A DNA stretch of 9,871 nt from Bacteriovoracales bacterium (GTDB lineage: Bacteria > Bdellovibrionota > Bacteriovoracia > Bacteriovoracales > Bacteriovoracaceae): positions 1 to 9,871 of the forward strand of contig SKGZ01000119.1 of NCBI GenBank assembly GCA_007117175.1. Reading direction: 5' to 3'. Positions 6,778 through 9,871 of the stretch are shown piece by piece. The translations under genes and the position numbers were made by a program. The notes under the pieces were generated by a model. It was not told the DNA's origin, did no database searches, and saw only the letters and a list, made by a program, of their open reading frames with translations. The stretch's first letter is position 1, and the number at the start of each line of letters is the position of its first letter.

Positions 6778-8259
6778 TTAGTTTAATGGAGAGACGTAAT
6801 CAAAGTCGGCTCTAGGATCATGGGCGGTAAATTCATCGTCATTGATCCAGTCCTCTGTCCTGTATTCTATTCGATTGCCTCCACCAAATAGACTAACCAT
6901 CTTTTCCATCATTTTCCTCTGGATCATTCGAAAAAGCCTTGCAGGTGATGTAATTTGACCATTGTAGATGACATCGGTGTTCACATTACTATTGAGAAGT
7001 GCAATGGGGGTAAGGCTTTGTTGAGTGGAGAGAATACCGGCAATAGCACTGGTGTCATTAAGGCTTCCTGTTTTTCCGACAAAATAGTAGGGGGTTGCTG
7101 CATGGTTAAGAGGGGCAGGTCCGGCAAGGGGGAGAAAGTCAAAAGGGACCTGCTTTTGTGGATCATGTTTCTTTTGAATTTCATTTAAGGCCTTAAAAAC
7201 TTTTAGAGTGTTCGCACAGGTGGATTTATTAAGTTCCCTTACTGAATCCCCGTTAGGGTAAAAACGAGAGTAGGGTAGTCCCGAGCCGCTTACAAATGAT
7301 GTTTTTGCCTGGAACTCTTCCCCAAATTTCATCTTAAGATAACGCTTAAAGCGAGCAATATCTCCCATGGAGTAAAACATCAGGTCAGTGGCAGCATTGG
7401 TAGAGTGAGTGTTTACAAATTTTGTGATTTTATGTAATGGACTTGAACTTAGCTTAATAATACTAATTCCTGGAATAATCCTGCCATTTCTAACAAAGGG
7501 ATTCTGGTTTTGCTGAAAGGCAGGTTCTTCTAATTCAAATCTTAACTGAGTATTAATAAAGAGGTGATTTGTTATTTTGGCCCTGAAATCGTTGCGTATA
7601 CTCTCATTCCAATTTTCAGTATTCATATACCAATTCATTCGATTTATTGTTTCCCGTATTGTTGGGGTATAAAACTTGATATGGCGCACTCCATGAGAGT
7701 CAACAAAATTAGAAAGGTAGCGGTGATTGAGAAGTGTTTCTGGAAAAAAGACAAAGTTTTCATGAAAGCTTATTCTCTTAAGCTTGTAGACATTATAATC
7801 GTTTAAGATAGAGATTAGCCAAAACATTTTAGCACTTCCAAAAACTGGATCAGAAAGAGGACTTTCAATATGTGCAATGCCTCTTTGACGATCCAGGTAG
7901 ATTGTTGTTTGATAGCGATGATTAGGCCCTAAAAGATCCAGTGCCCACAAGGTGGTATAGACCTTTGAAACAGATGCGAGGCTAACTGGTTGATCAGGCA
8001 TATTGCCAAGAACTTGGTTATCCTTGAGATAGCAAAAACTTTGATTAAGCTTAGTTTGATTGCGATAAATAGCTTCAGGAGAATCTAGAAACTTTTCATT
8101 AATAGCAAGATCCCAAAAGGATATGAATTCATCTAAATAATCAGGTTCTTCTGTTAACCCCTCTTTTTCCTGCTCAGGCCCTTGAGTGATCAAGTCTTTT
8201 TGCCCTTGACTACAGGAATAGCTCGCGAGTATGAAGAATGTGATGACTAGTACTTTCAT
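6778..8259 (-). CDS. dacB: PBP4-type D-alanyl-D-alanine carboxypeptidase/endopeptidase (peptidase S13)
   Basis: This is a 493-residue exported penicillin-binding protein that trims or cuts peptidoglycan peptides in the periplasm. The three active-site motifs are S96-VSK (SxxK), S286-TN (SxN) and K396-TG, with the family's SGSGL loop at 324-328. Residues 1-16 form a signal sequence; the S-Y-S-C at 13-16 is a poor lipobox, so lipid attachment is uncertain. An acidic linker follows. SxxK to SxN is 190 residues against 244 in E. coli PBP4, so the inserted domains are shorter. About 95 residues follow KTG, against about 40 in E. coli, giving an extra tail ending in acidic and aromatic residues. 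I start at ATG 8259 (weak GGA seven nt upstream) rather than a TTG two codons earlier. Bdellovibrio uses enzymes of this class on prey walls; that role here is inference. Confidence 0.88.
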   Translation of the reverse strand: MKVLVITFFILASYSCSQGQKDLITQGPEQEKEGLTEEPDYLDEFISFWDLAINEKFLDSPEAIYRNQTKLNQSFCYLKDNQVLGNMPDQPVSLASVSKVYTTLWALDLLGPNHRYQTTIYLDRQRGIAHIESPLSDPVFGSAKMFWLISILNDYNVYKLKRISFHENFVFFPETLLNHRYLSNFVDSHGVRHIKFYTPTIRETINRMNWYMNTENWNESIRNDFRAKITNHLFINTQLRFELEEPAFQQNQNPFVRNGRIIPGISIIKLSSSPLHKITKFVNTHSTNAATDLMFYSMGDIARFKRYLKMKFGEEFQAKTSFVSGSGLPYSRFYPNGDSVRELNKSTCANTLKVFKALNEIQKKHDPQKQVPFDFLPLAGPAPLNHAATPYYFVGKTGSLNDTSAIAGILSTQQSLTPIALLNSNVNTDVIYNGQITSPARLFRMIQRKMMEKMVSLFGGGNRIEYRTEDWINDDEFTAHDPRADFDYVSPLN

Positions 8260-8286
8260 AGACAATCCATTGAATATTTCTAGAAT
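8259..8286 (+). promoter_or_regulatory. Probable sigma-70-type promoter of uvrB
   Basis: TAGACA (8259-8264) and TAGAAT (8281-8286) each match the consensus at 5 of 6 positions with a 16-nt spacer. This is the best promoter match in the window. Transcription would begin near 8293 and leave a leader of about 40 nt before the uvrB ATG. The -35 box touches the start codon of the opposite-strand peptidase gene. A weaker alternative, TTGCAA (8300-8305) with TATTCT (8322-8327), would start at the ATG itself. Confidence 0.5.
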
Positions 8287-8305
8287 AATCAGGACTCAAT
8301 TGCAA
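8277..8305 (-). promoter_or_regulatory. Possible promoter of the PBP4-type peptidase gene
   Basis: Read on the minus strand, TTGCAA (8305-8300) and TAGAAA (8282-8277) have a 17-nt spacer, each with 4 of 6 consensus matches. The leader would be short, about 10 nt. The -10 box overlaps the uvrB -10 box on the other strand within the palindrome TTCTAGAA (8278-8285). Confidence 0.33.
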
Positions 8306-8327
8306 GTAAGTTGAAAATTGATATTCT

Positions 8328-8331
8328 AAGG
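8328..8331 (+). promoter_or_regulatory. AAGG ribosome-binding element oddly close to the uvrB start
   Basis: AAGG is the only Shine-Dalgarno-like element before uvrB and lies just 2 nt from ATG 8334. It is 6 nt from a second, out-of-frame ATG at 8338, which suits it better. The uvrB start may therefore be inefficient or rely on other features. Confidence 0.35.
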
Positions 8332-8333
8332 CA

Positions 8334-9871
8334 ATGAATGATTGTCAGTTTGTCTTGCACTCTCAGTTTAGCCCTTGCGGGGATCAGCCCCAGGCCATAG
8401 CTAACCTCTTAAAATCATTTAATGACGGTAAGTGTTATCAAACATTATTGGGAGTGACAGGCTCTGGTAAAACCTTCACTATGGCCAATCTTATTGCCCA
8501 GCTGGCAAAAAAAACTTTGGTTTTAGCTCCCAATAAGACTCTAGCTGCGCAACTTTATGAAGAATTAAAAGAATTCTTCCCAGAGAACTCAGTAGAATAC
8601 TTCATTTCTTATTATGACTATTATCAGCCTGAAGCCTATGTTCCAGGAACTGATACTTATATTGAAAAAGATTCGGCCATTAATGAGGAAATTGACAAGC
8701 TGCGACACAGGGCTACTCGTAGCTTGATTGAAAGGGATGATGTTGTAGTGGTGGCATCGGTGAGCTGTATTTACGGAATTGGTTCTCCTGCAGAGTATTC
8801 AGAACAAAGAATGACACTTTTTTGTGGAGAAAAATATGATTTTCAACAATTCATTTATCAATTGATTCATCGACAATATCAAAGAGATCATCAAGGGGAT
8901 TTTTCTCGAGGAAAATTTCGTGTGCGAGGGGAGACAGTTGAAATTTTTCCGGCCTATGAAGATGAACTGGTTTATCGGCTAGAATTTTTTGATGGAGAAT
9001 TGGAACAAATCTATAAAGTTGATCCATTACGAGGCGAAGTTAAGGAAGAGTTGAATAAAGTTAATCTTTATCCCAACTCCCATTATGCTGTAGGACAAGA
9101 GCGTCTGAAAACCGCAATTAAAAGTATACAGATTGAGTTGCGAGAGCGAGTGCAAGAGCTACGTTCTTTAGGTAAAGAGCAAGAGGCTAACCGCCTAACT
9201 CAAAGGACTCTTTTAGACATTGAAATGATGGAGGAGATGGGATTTTGTTCCGGAATTGAAAATTACTCTCGTCATCTGAGTGGAGCCAAAGCAGGAGAGC
9301 CTCCTCCCACATTAATTGAATTCTTTGGAGATGATTTTTTAATGATTGTGGATGAATCTCATATTACTATCCCTCAAGTGGGGGGCATGTATAAAGGAGA
9401 TCGTGCGCGAAAAATGAATTTGGTCGAATATGGGTTTCGACTTCCCAGCGCACTTGATAATAGACCTCTCAACTTTGAAGAATTCGAAAAGAGGCATTCT
9501 CAAGTTCTCTTTGTTTCTGCAACACCTGGACAATATGAACTAGAAAAAACTCAAGGGGAGTTTGTTGAACAAATTATTAGACCCACTGGACTGCTAGATC
9601 CAGTAGTTGAAGTTAGAAAAGCTAAAAATCAAGTGGAAGATTTTATGGACATTGCCAAACAAAAGATTGAGCAAGGCTTTAGAGTCTTGGTCACTACTTT
9701 AACTAAGAAGTTAGCAGAAGAGTTATGTAGTTACTACACTCGAATGGGATTAAAAGTTCGCTATTTGCATTCAGATATTGACTCTATTGAAAGAATTGAA
9801 ATTTTAAGAGACTTAAGACTGGGAGAGTTTGATATTTTGGTGGGAATTAATCTTTTAAGAGAAGGGCTAGA
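8334..9871 (+). CDS. uvrB: Excinuclease ABC subunit B, 3'-truncated by window edge
   Basis: The first 512 codons are present. UvrB is the damage-verifying helicase-like subunit of nucleotide excision repair: it receives DNA from UvrA and then recruits UvrC. Visible are the N-terminal [11 protein letters not shown], Walker A GVTGSGKT at 40-47, the damage-probing beta-hairpin beginning Y93[12 protein letters not shown], the Walker B-type DESH at 340-343, SATPGQYE, the second RecA-like domain with [10 protein letters not shown], and GINLLREGL at the right edge. About 150 residues, including the UvrC-binding UVR motif, should lie beyond. I followed the frame codon by codon and found no interruption. 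ATG 8334 is the only good start, since an in-frame TGA lies 15 nt upstream, and the N-terminus aligns in length with E. coli UvrB. No LexA box is seen upstream. Confidence 0.97.
   Translation, partial: MNDCQFVLHSQFSPCGDQPQAIANLLKSFNDGKCYQTLLGVTGSGKTFTMANLIAQLAKKTLVLAPNKTLAAQLYEELKEFFPENSVEYFISYYDYYQPEAYVPGTDTYIEKDSAINEEIDKLRHRATRSLIERDDVVVVASVSCIYGIGSPAEYSEQRMTLFCGEKYDFQQFIYQLIHRQYQRDHQGDFSRGKFRVRGETVEIFPAYEDELVYRLEFFDGELEQIYKVDPLRGEVKEELNKVNLYPNSHYAVGQERLKTAIKSIQIELRERVQELRSLGKEQEANRLTQRTLLDIEMMEEMGFCSGIENYSRHLSGAKAGEPPPTLIEFFGDDFLMIVDESHITIPQVGGMYKGDRARKMNLVEYGFRLPSALDNRPLNFEEFEKRHSQVLFVSATPGQYELEKTQGEFVEQIIRPTGLLDPVVEVRKAKNQVEDFMDIAKQKIEQGFRVLVTTLTKKLAEELCSYYTRMGLKVRYLHSDIDSIERIEILRDLRLGEFDILVGINLLREGL

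Noticed and set aside
6955..7806. Plus-strand open frames inside the PBP4-type gene
   Set aside because: The minus-strand frame carries all three active-site motifs of the family; the plus-strand frames show no domain or initiation signals.
8260..8333. LexA (SOS) box in front of uvrB
   Set aside because: The Bdellovibrio-type box is TTAC-N3-GTAA as I recall it. Only a GTAA half-site (8306-8309) is present, and its partner position reads ATTG. No E. coli-type CTGT-N8-ACAG was seen either.
9339..9533. Minus-strand open frame inside uvrB
   Set aside because: uvrB is unbroken and highly conserved across this stretch, and the antisense frame has no supporting features.
1..9871. CRISPR array, insertion sequence, phage genes or a defence system
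   Set aside because: No direct-repeat arrays, terminal inverted repeats, transposase, integrase or nuclease-like frames were seen; every larger frame belongs to a chromosomal gene described above.

Overview
The window looks like a chromosomal segment of a Gram-negative bacterium. It is AT-rich (roughly 40% GC by eye), densely coded and without mobile DNA. A LysM envelope protein, a PBP4-type peptidase and a PopT/DUF368 membrane protein around gltX, cysS and uvrB, together with Cys-rich small exports and frequent CGA arginine codons, suggest a Bdellovibrio/Bacteriovorax-like predator. That placement is an inference from gene style; no sequence search was made.

Layout: (1) Positions 1-3272, plus strand, hold a tightly overlapping set: the 3' end of an unrecognised helical protein, a large secreted LysM protein with a very acidic N-terminus, and a DUF368 membrane protein of the undecaprenyl-phosphate recycling family. 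Overlaps of 7 and 4 nt imply coupled translation and an envelope role. (2) A small exported six-cysteine protein on the minus strand (3269-3592) converges on the DUF368 gene and shares stop-codon bases with it. (3) A 170-nt intergenic region drives the small gene leftwards and a tRNA-Arg(UCG)-gltX-cysS transcription unit rightwards (3763-6752). The tRNA ends 25 nt before gltX, with no terminator between, and gltX/cysS overlap by ATGA. (4) A minus-strand PBP4-type D-Ala-D-Ala carboxypeptidase/endopeptidase (6778-8259) converges on cysS. (5) A short divergent promoter region (8260-8333) with interlocked -10 boxes separates it from uvrB, which runs off the right end (8334 onwards).

Functionally the window mixes cell-wall/envelope work (LysM protein, lipid-carrier recycling, peptidoglycan peptidase) with translation (a tRNA and two aminoacyl-tRNA synthetases) and excision repair. 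I see no CRISPR array, phage or insertion sequence, and no clearly new multi-gene defence or metabolic system. The least explained parts are the acidic LysM protein with its helical neighbour, the six-cysteine exported protein, the C-terminal extension and shortened mid-region of the PBP4-type enzyme, and the promoter and start-codon arrangement in front of uvrB.
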